A model generated the notes under the pieces. The model made no database searches. It was not told the origin of the DNA and saw nothing but the letters and a program-made list of their open reading frames with translations. From IMG/VR virus record IMGVR_UViG_3300036770_003454, positions 85,079 through 149,078 of that record: a stretch of 64,000 bases of DNA; one strand, 5' to 3'. Source of the stretch: a virus. Of this stretch, positions 38,108 through 46,913 are shown piece by piece (within the stretch, counting starts at the first letter, position 1; every line of letters begins with the position of its first letter). A program made the translations under genes and the position numbers.

Positions 38108-39637
38108 TTATAAAATTGACTTTTTTACAAATACCAATGTTCCACAATCATATATTCTTTTGTATCCGTTGTCTTCCATATATTGTTTCTCTGTAATATC
38201 ATTACATATATTTAATTTTTTCTTTGTATAATTTGACCTATGCATTCTTTTTTCGTTTTTTGATAAATCAACATAAGCATATGATGGTGGATTGCGTTTA
38301 ATTAATACAAACCCATTTTTCAAATATACATTTCCTTGTGACCTTGAATAATCAGCATAGGATATAATATCTCCTTGATATTGTTTTTGAAAATTCTTTA
38401 GTAGTTTAGAAAATCCTCCTACACAAGAAATTCCTTGACCAACACAATATCTTGACAGTTCCCACGGATAGTTTTTGTTATACCTGGATTTACAAAAAGT
38501 CATAATGCTTATGATTTTATCATCGTCATATAAGGCAAACCAAATGCTTGATTTATCATCACCTTGCAAATGATTTTTATTTAAAAACTGTTTTTTGTCT
38601 GTTTGTGATGGTATTCTTATTGTCAATTTCCTCGCATACAATCTTTGGTATGGTTGTTCCAAAAGATTTACCAGAATAGACTTCCATATATCTTGTTTAT
38701 AGATCCAATCATCACTAAAGATATGAATCAACCTAACACCTACTTTCTCGCACTCAAGTGTTTTTGATATATGATACTTTCTGTCTTTTCTTAATGCAGG
38801 GTTGGAGTGTTCTGGTCTAAATGCGTGATAAAACACTCCATTATATTCAATCGCAAGTTTTTTAGATGGAATATATAAATCTACTTCCTTGCCATTCAAT
38901 AATGTTCTGTCGTTGATTAAAACTTGGTCTTGTCCAATAATAGAACAAACATAATCAATAACTTGCTGATGTTGTCCAGATATTTTATTAAATTTTCTTG
39001 GATAACTGTTTGGTTGATTGGTCTCAATTTCGTGATAGTTCAACCACCTACTTACTGTTGCTTTAGAACTACCAACCATTTCTGCTATTTCTTCAACCTT
39101 CTTTCTTTGATTACAATGTAAATCAAACAACCATTGTTTATCTTGTAGTTTCAACAATATAAGGGGTTGAGAACAATTGTGTTGAACCATAGGTATGTTA
39201 TGTTGAATACATGCTTTTTTTATTGGATTAATAGAACAGTTAATCAATTCTGCGATTTCTTCATAAGACTTTTTCAAATCAATTCTTTGATAATATAACC
39301 AATCTTTATCATTTAGTTTTTGATAAGTATCTTGATTCAATCTGTGTCTATGAGATCTACTACAATCTGGACCACAATAATTGCTAAATTTATTTTGATA
39401 TGATTTGTTATATGTTACAGGCAACCCACAGACTATACAGTTAGGGAAAGTTTGCTCCGTATAACCAAGATGTATTGCTAAACAACGAATCTTTAGTGGA
39501 GAATCAATCGGCATCCATTGTGTATAATTTATTATTGTTTCACGAAGTTGTTTGTTTACTGATAAAGAAATCATATATTTCTTATCAAAGATTCTTTCGT
39601 CACATATTTGTTTGAGATCAATCATTATAGTTTCCAT
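38108..39637 (-). CDS. Homing endonuclease with Vsr/EDxHD-like nuclease domain
   Basis: 509 residues from the ATG at 39637; the reading can be extended to a TTG at 39688, but that lies inside the gp23 terminator. The N-terminal third has two Cys pairs (CIVC, CGPDC) and two helix-turn-helix-like repeats (SYEEIAELINCSINPIKKAC and KVEEIAEMVGSSKATVSRWL). The nuclease core is GKEVDLYIPSKKLAIEYNG, VFYH, then ECEKVGVRLIHIFSDDW, the Vsr/EDxHD pattern. The C-terminal 180 residues may form a DNA-specificity domain. It sits directly downstream of gp23, a typical homing location. Confidence 0.85.
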   Translation of the reverse strand: METIMIDLKQICDERIFDKKYMISLSVNKQLRETIINYTQWMPIDSPLKIRCLAIHLGYTEQTFPNCIVCGLPVTYNKSYQNKFSNYCGPDCSRSHRHRLNQDTYQKLNDKDWLYYQRIDLKKSYEEIAELINCSINPIKKACIQHNIPMVQHNCSQPLILLKLQDKQWLFDLHCNQRKKVEEIAEMVGSSKATVSRWLNYHEIETNQPNSYPRKFNKISGQHQQVIDYVCSIIGQDQVLINDRTLLNGKEVDLYIPSKKLAIEYNGVFYHAFRPEHSNPALRKDRKYHISKTLECEKVGVRLIHIFSDDWIYKQDIWKSILVNLLEQPYQRLYARKLTIRIPSQTDKKQFLNKNHLQGDDKSSIWFALYDDDKIISIMTFCKSRYNKNYPWELSRYCVGQGISCVGGFSKLLKNFQKQYQGDIISYADYSRSQGNVYLKNGFVLIKRNPPSYAYVDLSKNEKRMHRSNYTKKKLNICNDITEKQYMEDNGYKRIYDCGTLVFVKKSIL

Positions 39638-39668
39638 TCTATGGTTTGGTATCTGTTGTAATATAGAT

Positions 39669-39697
39669 AAAAAAGAAGGGGGAATCAACCCCCTTCT
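39669..39697 (-). terminator. Rho-independent terminator of gp23
   Basis: AGAAGGGGG (39697-39689 on the minus strand) pairs with CCCCCTTCT (39682-39674), followed by TTTTTTATC. Located 21 bases after the gp23 stop. Confidence 0.92.
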
Positions 39698-39717
39698 AAT
39701 AATATGTATTGACTATT

Positions 39718-41067
39718 TTACATCAAGTTTGTAACAAGAACTCTTCTGTAGTAAACATTGCTGTCCTTAGTAAGTGCACCAACACCAGCAGTTGCACCTT
39801 CGGCAAATGGATTTGCTACCATTCCATAACGAGTCTTGAATCCAATCTTTGGATGGAATGAGTCTTGATCAACTGCACGAACCATTTGGAGAGGAACGTA
39901 TGGGCAGTAGAATAGACCGGCATCAAATGCGTTTGATCCCTTATAACCTACGACCATATAGTTTCCACCTGTTGCATATGGGTCGATATAGACACGCATA
40001 CGACCGTTAAGAACACCAGCAAATGTATTACCAGTATCATCAACATTAAGTTGGTTGCTATTAAGTGCTGGAGCATAATCAAGGATACCTGCCATTTGAA
40101 GTGCAGAAGCAACATCTGATGAACAGATTACGATATTGCCCTTCCCTCTACGGGTATCTTTTGCGATCTTATTAGCTTCTCTTTCAACTTGGAACATAAG
40201 ACCCTTGAACTTTTCAACTGACCAACGACCGTTTGAGTCTGTATCAAGATCAAAGATACCAGAAGTTGTTGTACCTTCTGTAGCACCCTTAGTTGCAGTA
40301 ACAAGGATTGTACGAACTACTTCACGATTGATTTCTGCAAGAATTTCAGCAGAAAGAATGTTTGATAGTTCTGTTTCTGCATCAAGACCGTGAATTGCCT
40401 TAAGATCTTGTGCAAGTTCCATTGTGTATTCTGCTTTGAGAGCACGTGACTTTGCAGTAACGGCAACCTTTTCAATGCTGAATGCCATTTGAGCAAATGC
40501 AGTATTGTCAGTTGTACCAAGTGCTTCTGCTTGTGCAGTTGACATTGCTGAACCGAAGTTATAGATTCCTTCTTCAGCAAGGTTTGCTGTTACAGTTGTG
40601 TTGCCTGGAAGAGTACCAACATGCTTTTGACCAAGTGTGTTTGCACCAGAAACAACTGAAGAGAATGCAGTATTGACTTCGTTGTAGAATGTTTCTGTGT
40701 GTGTTTGGTTAGCATATCTTGCACGCATTGCGAAGATAAGTCCTGTTGGACCTGTCATTGGCTGAACGCCGCAGATATCATAAGCAATAAGATTTGGCAT
40801 TGCACGACGAACGAGAGAAATAAGAACAGGATCGAAAGTGTCGATTGCACCATCAGATGCTGTAGAGCTAGATGCTCTCATTGCGTTTGCTGGAATTGGA
40901 TTTTCAACAAGGAACTGGCTTGAATAAGCAGAACCTTCACGAAGTGCCTTTTCTGTATTTTCAAGAAGAACGGCAGTTGTATTACGGCGATGAATGTCCT
41001 TAATTGGGTTAAGGTCTTCATGCTCTAGAATTGGCTTCCACTTGTTATTAAGTTGTTCTGTTAACAT
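39718..41067 (-). CDS. 23: Major capsid protein gp23
   Basis: 449 residues, HK97-fold capsid protein. The N-terminal region (MLTEQLNNKWKPILEHEDL) and the capsid blocks ALVRRAMPNLIAYDICGVQP-like SLVRRAMPNLIAYDICGVQP, RRGKGNIVICSSDVASALQ and GSNAFDAGLFYCPYVPLQMV match gp23. The maturation cleavage by gp21 is expected within SSQFLVE-NPIP near residue 56, i.e. after Leu-x-Glu. It has a late promoter upstream and a strong terminator downstream. Confidence 0.97.
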   Translation of the reverse strand: MLTEQLNNKWKPILEHEDLNPIKDIHRRNTTAVLLENTEKALREGSAYSSQFLVENPIPANAMRASSSTASDGAIDTFDPVLISLVRRAMPNLIAYDICGVQPMTGPTGLIFAMRARYANQTHTETFYNEVNTAFSSVVSGANTLGQKHVGTLPGNTTVTANLAEEGIYNFGSAMSTAQAEALGTTDNTAFAQMAFSIEKVAVTAKSRALKAEYTMELAQDLKAIHGLDAETELSNILSAEILAEINREVVRTILVTATKGATEGTTTSGIFDLDTDSNGRWSVEKFKGLMFQVEREANKIAKDTRRGKGNIVICSSDVASALQMAGILDYAPALNSNQLNVDDTGNTFAGVLNGRMRVYIDPYATGGNYMVVGYKGSNAFDAGLFYCPYVPLQMVRAVDQDSFHPKIGFKTRYGMVANPFAEGATAGVGALTKDSNVYYRRVLVTNLM

Positions 41068-41107
41068 TTTTGTGTTTACTCCCTAGAATTTCTTTATGGG
41101 TTGTTAT

Positions 41108-41115
41108 TATTTATA
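41108..41115 (-). promoter_or_regulatory. T4-type late promoter TATAAATA for gp23
   Basis: Exact TATAAATA on the minus strand, 41 bases before the gp23 ATG, between gp22 and gp23. Confidence 0.88.
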
Positions 41116-41120
41116 ATTAA

Positions 41121-42347
41121 TTACTTTTTGATAGTTCTTGAAATTGCTTTGGCATAATTAGCAATTTGTGGTTCAAGATATTTTACTTCTTGAGATTGTG
41201 TAACTTCTTCAACTTCTTCATTTAAAGTTGAAGGTGCTGTCTTAATGCCAAAATACTTTTCCTTGACAATTTCAAGTTTCTTCTTGTAGTTGTCTGGATT
41301 ATTTTCAAACTCAACTCCTTCTGTCAAAGTCTTAAACTTGTCTACTTGTGTAAGAGCAAGTCCTTCAGAGACTTCGGCAAAAACCTTTTCTTTGTTACGT
41401 TCTTCAACGATTGCATTAAGCTCAATATTCTTTTCAAGTTGTTCGTTAAGTCTTGCTTCTAGTTCTTCAACTTTTTCTGCAAGTGCTTCAACTGCATCAA
41501 CTTGTTCTTCTGGGAATTGAACATAATGTTCTGCGAATAGATTACGGAGACCCATAATGAAATCTTCTGCTAGTTCGTTGCGCAATGATGTATCAATTGC
41601 AACTTTATTTTCTTCTACCCAATTTTGAGCAACATATGACATATAATAATCAATTTGCTCAGTAAGTGTTTCTGTAACTTGTTCTACTTCTTCAGTAAGT
41701 TTTGCTTCGTATTCTTCTTCAATACGAGCAACTTCTGCGATAACTTTTGCATTTACTGCTGCTTCAAAAAGAACTGCTGTCTTTTCTTTGAATTCTTCTG
41801 AAAGTTCTTCACCGGAAAATAGTTCTGCAACATCTTCCTTAACAGCACCTTTCATAGCAATTGATGCGGCATTCTTGGCAGCAGCATCATCTGGAATTGT
41901 GGAAGCAAATTGTTTAGAAGTCATCATAGCAAGGACTTGTTCTAGTTGTGACTTATCCATTGCTGCCATTGATGTCATTGCTTGTGCCATCATGCCTGAT
42001 TTTGAGGCATCTGATGGTTTTGCTTCGATAGAAGAAGCAGCAGAAGTATTGTCACCTTCCATGGCTTCCTCCATTACTTCTGGTTTCTTCTTCATATTTT
42101 TGCCTTTCTTCTTATTGTGGTAAGATTCATTTACTTTTTGTTCAACTCTAACTAAAGCACCTTTAACATCATCAGTTTTGGCACTCCCATCATTAATTTT
42201 TTTTAACAATTCATCATGGGATGGATGCTTTTTGGGTATCAGTTTTGGGCCATCTTTCATATGATCTGCATGAACAGTTATTCCTAATGGTCCTGGAGTA
42301 ACCCGAAATTCTTTCCCCAAACGATCTTTCATAGTTGTTGTTGGCAT
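41121..42347 (-). CDS. 22: Prohead core scaffolding protein gp22
   Basis: 408 residues, highly charged and helical, the main internal scaffold degraded by gp21 during head maturation. Identified by position between gp21 and gp23, by composition (EAKLTEEVEQVTETLTEQID, ALAEKVEELEARLNEQLEKN) and by the family segment FAEHYVQFPEEQVDAVEAL. It carries an N-terminal extension (GKEFRVTPGPLGITVHADHM) found in marine relatives. Confidence 0.9.
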   Translation of the reverse strand: MPTTTMKDRLGKEFRVTPGPLGITVHADHMKDGPKLIPKKHPSHDELLKKINDGSAKTDDVKGALVRVEQKVNESYHNKKKGKNMKKKPEVMEEAMEGDNTSAASSIEAKPSDASKSGMMAQAMTSMAAMDKSQLEQVLAMMTSKQFASTIPDDAAAKNAASIAMKGAVKEDVAELFSGEELSEEFKEKTAVLFEAAVNAKVIAEVARIEEEYEAKLTEEVEQVTETLTEQIDYYMSYVAQNWVEENKVAIDTSLRNELAEDFIMGLRNLFAEHYVQFPEEQVDAVEALAEKVEELEARLNEQLEKNIELNAIVEERNKEKVFAEVSEGLALTQVDKFKTLTEGVEFENNPDNYKKKLEIVKEKYFGIKTAPSTLNEEVEEVTQSQEVKYLEPQIANYAKAISRTIKK

Positions 42348-42377
42348 ATTTTCCTCTTTAAAGTGTGAGTTTATTTC

Positions 42378-42385
42378 TATTTATA
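42378..42385 (-). promoter_or_regulatory. T4-type late promoter TATAAATA for gp22
   Basis: Exact TATAAATA on the minus strand right after the gp21 stop and 31 bases before the gp22 ATG. Confidence 0.85.
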
Positions 42386-43033
42386 TTAAAGTGATTTTAG
42401 GAATTGCTCAAACAACTTTACTTTCTGTTCTTCAAGTTGTCTTGATGACATTTTCTTAACACTTTCTTTAATCTTTTCTACAAATTCACCAGTTTGTTCA
42501 TTGTAGAAATATTCTACATTCTCCATGATTCCTTGAACAAATGCTCCTGGTGCTGATGGATCTGCAACAATATCTGCTGCTGTTACAATACGAAAATCGT
42601 CTTGTACTTCCATCAATCCATTTTGTCCTGCCTTCAATGAACCTAGTCCACGTGAAGAAACACCAAGATTTGCTCCACCTTCAATCAATCCTCTGGCAAT
42701 ATTTCCCATAGGAGTATCAAGAACTTTTGCTCTACCCCAAACAACACCATTTGATCTAACTTCAAGATTTTCAATGAGGTGTGATACTCTATCAAGATTG
42801 ATTTGTGGTCCTGATGGATGATTTAATTCACCATAAGCACGTTTTTCTGAAACTACTTCTTTTAGATAACGATTGACTTCGTTTCTCATCACTCCTTCAG
42901 AATAAACTCTTCCGTTCTTGTTACCTTTTCCATAGACCATGTAACAACCTTCAATGAAAAGATTTTTCTTTCCATTTTCTGATGCTTCTGTGATGAACGA
43001 TACTTCATCTGCTTGTTCTAAAATAAGTTTCAT
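42386..43033 (-). CDS. 21: Prohead serine protease gp21
   Basis: Cleaves gp23, the core proteins and tagged internal proteins after (L/I)-x-Glu. 215 residues. Catalytic His72 in AYGELNHPSG and Ser126/127 in LGVSSRG are clear. Its substrates in this phage probably include the roughly ten tagged proteins described here. Confidence 0.95.
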   Translation of the reverse strand: MKLILEQADEVSFITEASENGKKNLFIEGCYMVYGKGNKNGRVYSEGVMRNEVNRYLKEVVSEKRAYGELNHPSGPQINLDRVSHLIENLEVRSNGVVWGRAKVLDTPMGNIARGLIEGGANLGVSSRGLGSLKAGQNGLMEVQDDFRIVTAADIVADPSAPGAFVQGIMENVEYFYNEQTGEFVEKIKESVKKMSSRQLEEQKVKLFEQFLKSL

Positions 43034-43042
43034 GAATTCCTC

Positions 43043-43414
43043 TTAATATGTGCTAATAAAATTGCCGATCTTTTGTAGATCAATCATAATATAACCGTTT
43101 GAAGTACCTATAAGTTCAAGGACAAGAGTTGCACTTTGATCTTTTAGTAATGCTTTACCGTTTCCAGCATAATCTGCCCATCCTGTAGAATCATAAACTC
43201 CAACAGTATTTGATCCTCTTTTCACAATCCAACAAGCACCTTCATTTGGTTGAGATCCCCACCAAACTTGTTTAATAACAGCACCTGTTAATATTTCGTT
43301 TGATGTGGCAACATTTGAAGTAGAACTATTACCAGCAATAGTTATTGTACTATTGCCGGTAGCATGAATTGTTACTGATAAATTTTGTCTATTATGTACA
43401 ATTGAATAACTCAT
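43043..43414 (-). CDS. Small head-region protein, beta-rich
   Basis: 123 residues, Asn/Ser/Thr-rich (TIHATGNSTITIAGNSSTSN), with KQVWWGSQPNEGACWIVKRG and STGWADYAGNGKAL. The location between the gp67-region genes and gp21 is shared by a small conserved protein in marine T4-like phages. It may be a head decoration or core component. Confidence 0.65.
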   Translation of the reverse strand: MSYSIVHNRQNLSVTIHATGNSTITIAGNSSTSNVATSNEILTGAVIKQVWWGSQPNEGACWIVKRGSNTVGVYDSTGWADYAGNGKALLKDQSATLVLELIGTSNGYIMIDLQKIGNFISTY

Positions 43415-43417
43415 GGA

Positions 43418-44293
43418 TTACTTCTTGCTTTTTGTAGATTTTGATGGTTTTTTGTAATTTGGATCTAAAGTTCCAACTACAACCCCTTTACCAGGAACTT
43501 TTGCTAATGCCCGTGTGGGGTCCATTGGACCTGATCCATATCTTTCATCTGGTCCTGCGTCTGCTGGACCTAGCATTTCTTTAGGATATTCTGGTGCTCT
43601 AATTCTATTTACATCAATACCTTTTAGAATTTTTGACATTCTTTTTGTAGTTGATGGAGGAGATGTTGCTTCTTTTGCTGCTGCTTTCAATTCGTTTCTT
43701 TTTGCAACAATGCCTGGGCTTCTTTTGTTGAAAGTATCTTTATATGCTTTTTTTATTGCTATTAAAGATTGTTCGTCTGAAGATTCATTCATCTGACTGT
43801 AAGCAATTGCTAATGCTTGCTTTTTATCTGTTACCTGTTTGCCGTGACTATCTTTAAGTTCTCCAGCAGAAAACTCCCGCATAACCTTGGCAATCTTACT
43901 TTGTTCTTTTGGTGAAAGTTTTCGGGTTACTCTTTCATCTAATGTTTCAAAATATTCCAATTCTTCAAATTCTTCATTCTTGGGGGTTTTATTTTTTTTC
44001 TTTTCTTTTTGATTCAAAGCAACTGTGCGATTTCTAGCAGCAGTGAATAAAGGATGTTCTATTTTAGATTTTTCTTCAATGGTTTCTTCATAAACCTTTT
44101 CATCTTCACCAGGATTATATCCATGCTCAGGTGTACGATTTACAGTCTTAATATTCTTTGCATTGAATAAATTATCATCGTTGCCATTTGCATCTTTATG
44201 CTTAACAACAACATGCTTGTCCTTGAATCTCTTTTCATCAGGAGATTTAGGTTCATAAACCTCTAATTGAAGAATTTCTTTAAGCGTTTTCAT
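43418..44293 (-). CDS. Prohead core-region protein with tag-like N-terminus and DUF6496-like segment
   Basis: 291 residues, charged. It starts MKTLKEILQLEVYEPKSP, close to the packaging tag. Two-thirds along, KEQSKIAKVMREFSAGELKD, then SHGKQVTDKKQALAIAYSQM, matches the DUF6496 pattern (a short helix pair found in many phage head-region proteins). In T4 this position is occupied by gp68. It overlaps gp67 by 14 bases. Probably part of the prohead core, later cut by gp21. Confidence 0.72.
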   Translation of the reverse strand: MKTLKEILQLEVYEPKSPDEKRFKDKHVVVKHKDANGNDDNLFNAKNIKTVNRTPEHGYNPGEDEKVYEETIEEKSKIEHPLFTAARNRTVALNQKEKKKNKTPKNEEFEELEYFETLDERVTRKLSPKEQSKIAKVMREFSAGELKDSHGKQVTDKKQALAIAYSQMNESSDEQSLIAIKKAYKDTFNKRSPGIVAKRNELKAAAKEATSPPSTTKRMSKILKGIDVNRIRAPEYPKEMLGPADAGPDERYGSGPMDPTRALAKVPGKGVVVGTLDPNYKKPSKSTKSKK

Positions 44294-44594
44294 CTGAATC
44301 TCCTTCTAAGTCTTCTTCTTCAAAATCGAAATCTAGTTCATCTCCTACTTCAAGATCATCATCCTCAAATTCTTCTTCTTCACTTTCTTCGTAATCTTCT
44401 GTTTCTTCTTCTGTGTCGTCATCTTCAGATTCTTCATCATCTGAATTGACTCCCATAAATTCTTGTGCTACTTGTGCTTTTCTTTCAGCAACAGCATCAC
44501 GAATCTTATCAAGCATTAATTCTGCAAATGTGGTTTGCATACCAACCACATCTTTGTCTAATGTTTGTGTGATAATATCTTCTTTATCAGCCAT
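44280..44594 (-). CDS. 67: Prohead core protein gp67
   Basis: 104 residues. The N-terminus (MADKEDIITQTLDKDVVGMQ, TTFAELMLDKIRDAVAERK) is the gp67 type, and the C-terminal half is a long acidic run of Glu and Asp, as in gp67 homologues. It sits between the portal gene and gp21, as in T4. The ribosome site is GGGAGA. Confidence 0.9.
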   Translation of the reverse strand: MADKEDIITQTLDKDVVGMQTTFAELMLDKIRDAVAERKAQVAQEFMGVNSDDEESEDDDTEEETEDYEESEEEEFEDDDLEVGDELDFDFEEEDLEGDSDENA

Positions 44595-44597
44595 AAT

Positions 44598-46232
44598 TTA
44601 TTTATCTCCCTTTTTATCTTCACTTTTCTCATCAGATTTTTGTTTTTTTGCTGGTTTTTTAGCAGCAGGTTTTGGAGGAGGTTGCCCTTGTTCCATTTGT
44701 TGTTGCATCTGTTGCATCATAAGTTCTTGATTATATTGCGGATTTTCTATTTCTTCCGCAATTTGTTCATTCATTTCTTCAATTTCTTCATCAGATTGCT
44801 TTAATACATTTCTGCGAATCCAAAGATGCGAATAATACTTACCTGCATAATCATCTACATCTCTAAGACGATTCATTCTTTCTGCCATAATTTCCATTTC
44901 TTTCAACTCGGCAAAATAATTATCTCTTAGGAATCTAAATCTAATAAATTTCTTGATCTGTTCCCAATCTTCAGGAGCAGCAATTTTCTTCAGTATAAGT
45001 TGTTTTTCTAATGCAGCAATGAATAGCATAGAAAATTTATTTCTTACTCTGTCAACAAATTTGGCAAAGTTGACTTCATCCCTAGAAATTTCAGTTGCAC
45101 GACCTAATGTATATACAGTATCAGGTTTCAATCTTGACATTGGAACTTGCAGTGATCTGTATAATTTATCTTCAAAATATTGAACAGATTCAAGCAATTG
45201 TGGTAATGCTGTTCCACCTTGAAGAACATCTATTTGTGTTCCTCTTCCACCTTCTCTGCGTGGCAACCAATAATCTTCAAGCATAGTCATAAACTTACGG
45301 TCATCACGAATTTCACCTGTATTTGCATCATATGATAATTTATTCTTATATTTAACCATCATTTCACGAAGATATTGTTCTGCTTTAATTTTTGGCAGAT
45401 TTCCAACATCAATATAAAATATTCTTCTTTCGGGAGCACGAGACAAATGGTAAATTAGAGAAGAATCTTCTAGTGCTCTCAATTGATTCAATGGTTTAAT
45501 AGATGGATGGAGATATGATAATACCATTGTATTATTTTTATCCATCAATCCAGATACTACTTGAATAATAGAATCTGGATTAACTCTTACACCGGTTGTT
45601 CCTAGTTGAGAGATTATTTTTGAACCATAATTCAATCCTCGTTCATTGTATATGTAATATTCTTTTTTGGTATTTTGGATTACGGCATCTGTTTTGCCAT
45701 CTCTTTTCTTTGTTACCTCACGAATTTTACGAATCTTTCGAGGATCAATATATCTCAATTCTTTTATACCTTCAGCAGGTCTTGCTTCGTCAATGATGAT
45801 ATGGTAATAACTTCTTCCATCAATATACCATCTTTTAAAAACATCATATGCATTATTTTTGAAATCTAATAAATCGATAACATTATCGAATTCTTGAAGA
45901 ATAACTTTTTTTAGATTGTCTTGTACTGGGAGATCATCTAGGATTAATTCAACTGTTTTTTTACCATCTTCTGATACGATTGCTTCATTTGTTACTTCAT
46001 TTACTGCTTTATCGATTTCTGGTTGCAAAGACATTTCTCTGTATTTTGCAACCAGTTCTGCTTCTGTACGAACAGTACCATCTAAATCTATATATTGGCC
46101 AAATGTCCCGCCAGCAGCAACAACAACGGCACCATCGTCCTTTACTTCTGGAGTAAAGGACTTTATTGTTTCCTTGGGTTCTTTGCGTTTAATTTGGAAC
46201 CCAAAGAAATTAAATCCATTGTTATCTGCCAT
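44598..46232 (-). CDS. 20: Portal vertex protein gp20
   Basis: 544 residues, forms the 12-subunit DNA entry ring. Conserved blocks: ELVAKYREMSLQPEIDKAVN, IVSEDGKKTVELILDDLPV, IIIDEARPAEGIKELRYIDP, LSRAPERRIFYIDVGNLPK, DYWLPRREGGRGTQIDVL and VPMSRLKPDTVYTLGRATEI. These are core gp20 signatures. The C-terminus is Gln/Pro/Lys-rich. Confidence 0.97.
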   Translation of the reverse strand: MADNNGFNFFGFQIKRKEPKETIKSFTPEVKDDGAVVVAAGGTFGQYIDLDGTVRTEAELVAKYREMSLQPEIDKAVNEVTNEAIVSEDGKKTVELILDDLPVQDNLKKVILQEFDNVIDLLDFKNNAYDVFKRWYIDGRSYYHIIIDEARPAEGIKELRYIDPRKIRKIREVTKKRDGKTDAVIQNTKKEYYIYNERGLNYGSKIISQLGTTGVRVNPDSIIQVVSGLMDKNNTMVLSYLHPSIKPLNQLRALEDSSLIYHLSRAPERRIFYIDVGNLPKIKAEQYLREMMVKYKNKLSYDANTGEIRDDRKFMTMLEDYWLPRREGGRGTQIDVLQGGTALPQLLESVQYFEDKLYRSLQVPMSRLKPDTVYTLGRATEISRDEVNFAKFVDRVRNKFSMLFIAALEKQLILKKIAAPEDWEQIKKFIRFRFLRDNYFAELKEMEIMAERMNRLRDVDDYAGKYYSHLWIRRNVLKQSDEEIEEMNEQIAEEIENPQYNQELMMQQMQQQMEQGQPPPKPAAKKPAKKQKSDEKSEDKKGDK

Positions 46233-46245
46233 ATTATATCAGTCC

Positions 46246-46869
46246 TTATCTTACTCCAGGAGGAGTAGAAATATCTGCCGTATCATTTCCTCTTTCCGCA
46301 GTCAATTCTCCAGAAATCCAATAATCATATGCAAATTCTACATCAAATTGTTCGACTTGATTGATTGCATCCCAATCCAATTGAATTGCATCAACTGTTA
46401 CTGGAAATGCACCAACTAAAGTACATTTAAAAATTACTCCGGGTTCTTCTTGAATTCCATATTCAAAACCTCCTTTGGAATATTGTTTCACCACGATATT
46501 TGCTTTATAAGTTAATGGTGAAGGACCAACTTGTCCTGACATAATGTTTGTTATTTTTCCATTCAATTGTTCGTGCCAATTCATAAATGAGTTTCTGACT
46601 AGAAAATCTTCATCGTTCATTACTGTAATTGACCAATTTGGAAATACTCTATCACCTATAATTTTTACTTTTCTTCCAAAGTATGGAATGTCGATAGATT
46701 CCACCACTGATGGTGGAATCGAAGATGCTTTTGCCAAAAATCTAATTCTTTCTGGGGAGGTGGTTCCATTGCTTCCAGGAAAAGTAGACATTTCTATTTC
46801 AAATAGAGAAGGTCTGGCTCCTCCTAGATTAAGACCTTCCGATTTGAATCGTTCTATATTGAATGTCAT
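46246..46869 (-). CDS. 19: Tail tube protein gp19
   Basis: 207 residues. LFEIEMSTFPGSNG, LAKASSIPPSVVESIDIPYF, GRKVKIIGDRVFPNWSITVM and a C-terminal AIQLDWDAINQVEQFDVEFA block are typical of gp19. It lies downstream of gp18 as in T4, with a late promoter between them. Confidence 0.95.
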   Translation of the reverse strand: MTFNIERFKSEGLNLGGARPSLFEIEMSTFPGSNGTTSPERIRFLAKASSIPPSVVESIDIPYFGRKVKIIGDRVFPNWSITVMNDEDFLVRNSFMNWHEQLNGKITNIMSGQVGPSPLTYKANIVVKQYSKGGFEYGIQEEPGVIFKCTLVGAFPVTVDAIQLDWDAINQVEQFDVEFAYDYWISGELTAERGNDTADISTPPGVR

Positions 46870-46897
46870 TTTTTAATAACTCCTTTGATAATCTTGT

Positions 46898-46905
46898 TAT
46901 TTATA
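46898..46905 (-). promoter_or_regulatory. T4-type late promoter TATAAATA for gp19
   Basis: Exact TATAAATA on the minus strand, 29 bases before the gp19 ATG. Confidence 0.85.
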
Positions 46906-46913
46906 TCTATTTA

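Noticed and set aside
38105-38112. Second TATAAATA box near the end of the endonuclease gene
   Set aside because: A transcript from it would run straight into the terminator at 38043-38068, so the box at 38033 is the likely one.
39638-39688. N-terminal extension of the Vsr-like endonuclease to a TTG
   Set aside because: The TTG and following codons lie inside the gp23 terminator; the ATG at 39637 is the better start.
44599-44606. GATAAATA five bases before the gp67 ATG
   Set aside because: It overlaps the ribosome-binding site (GGGAGATAAATAAATT) and is too close to be a promoter.
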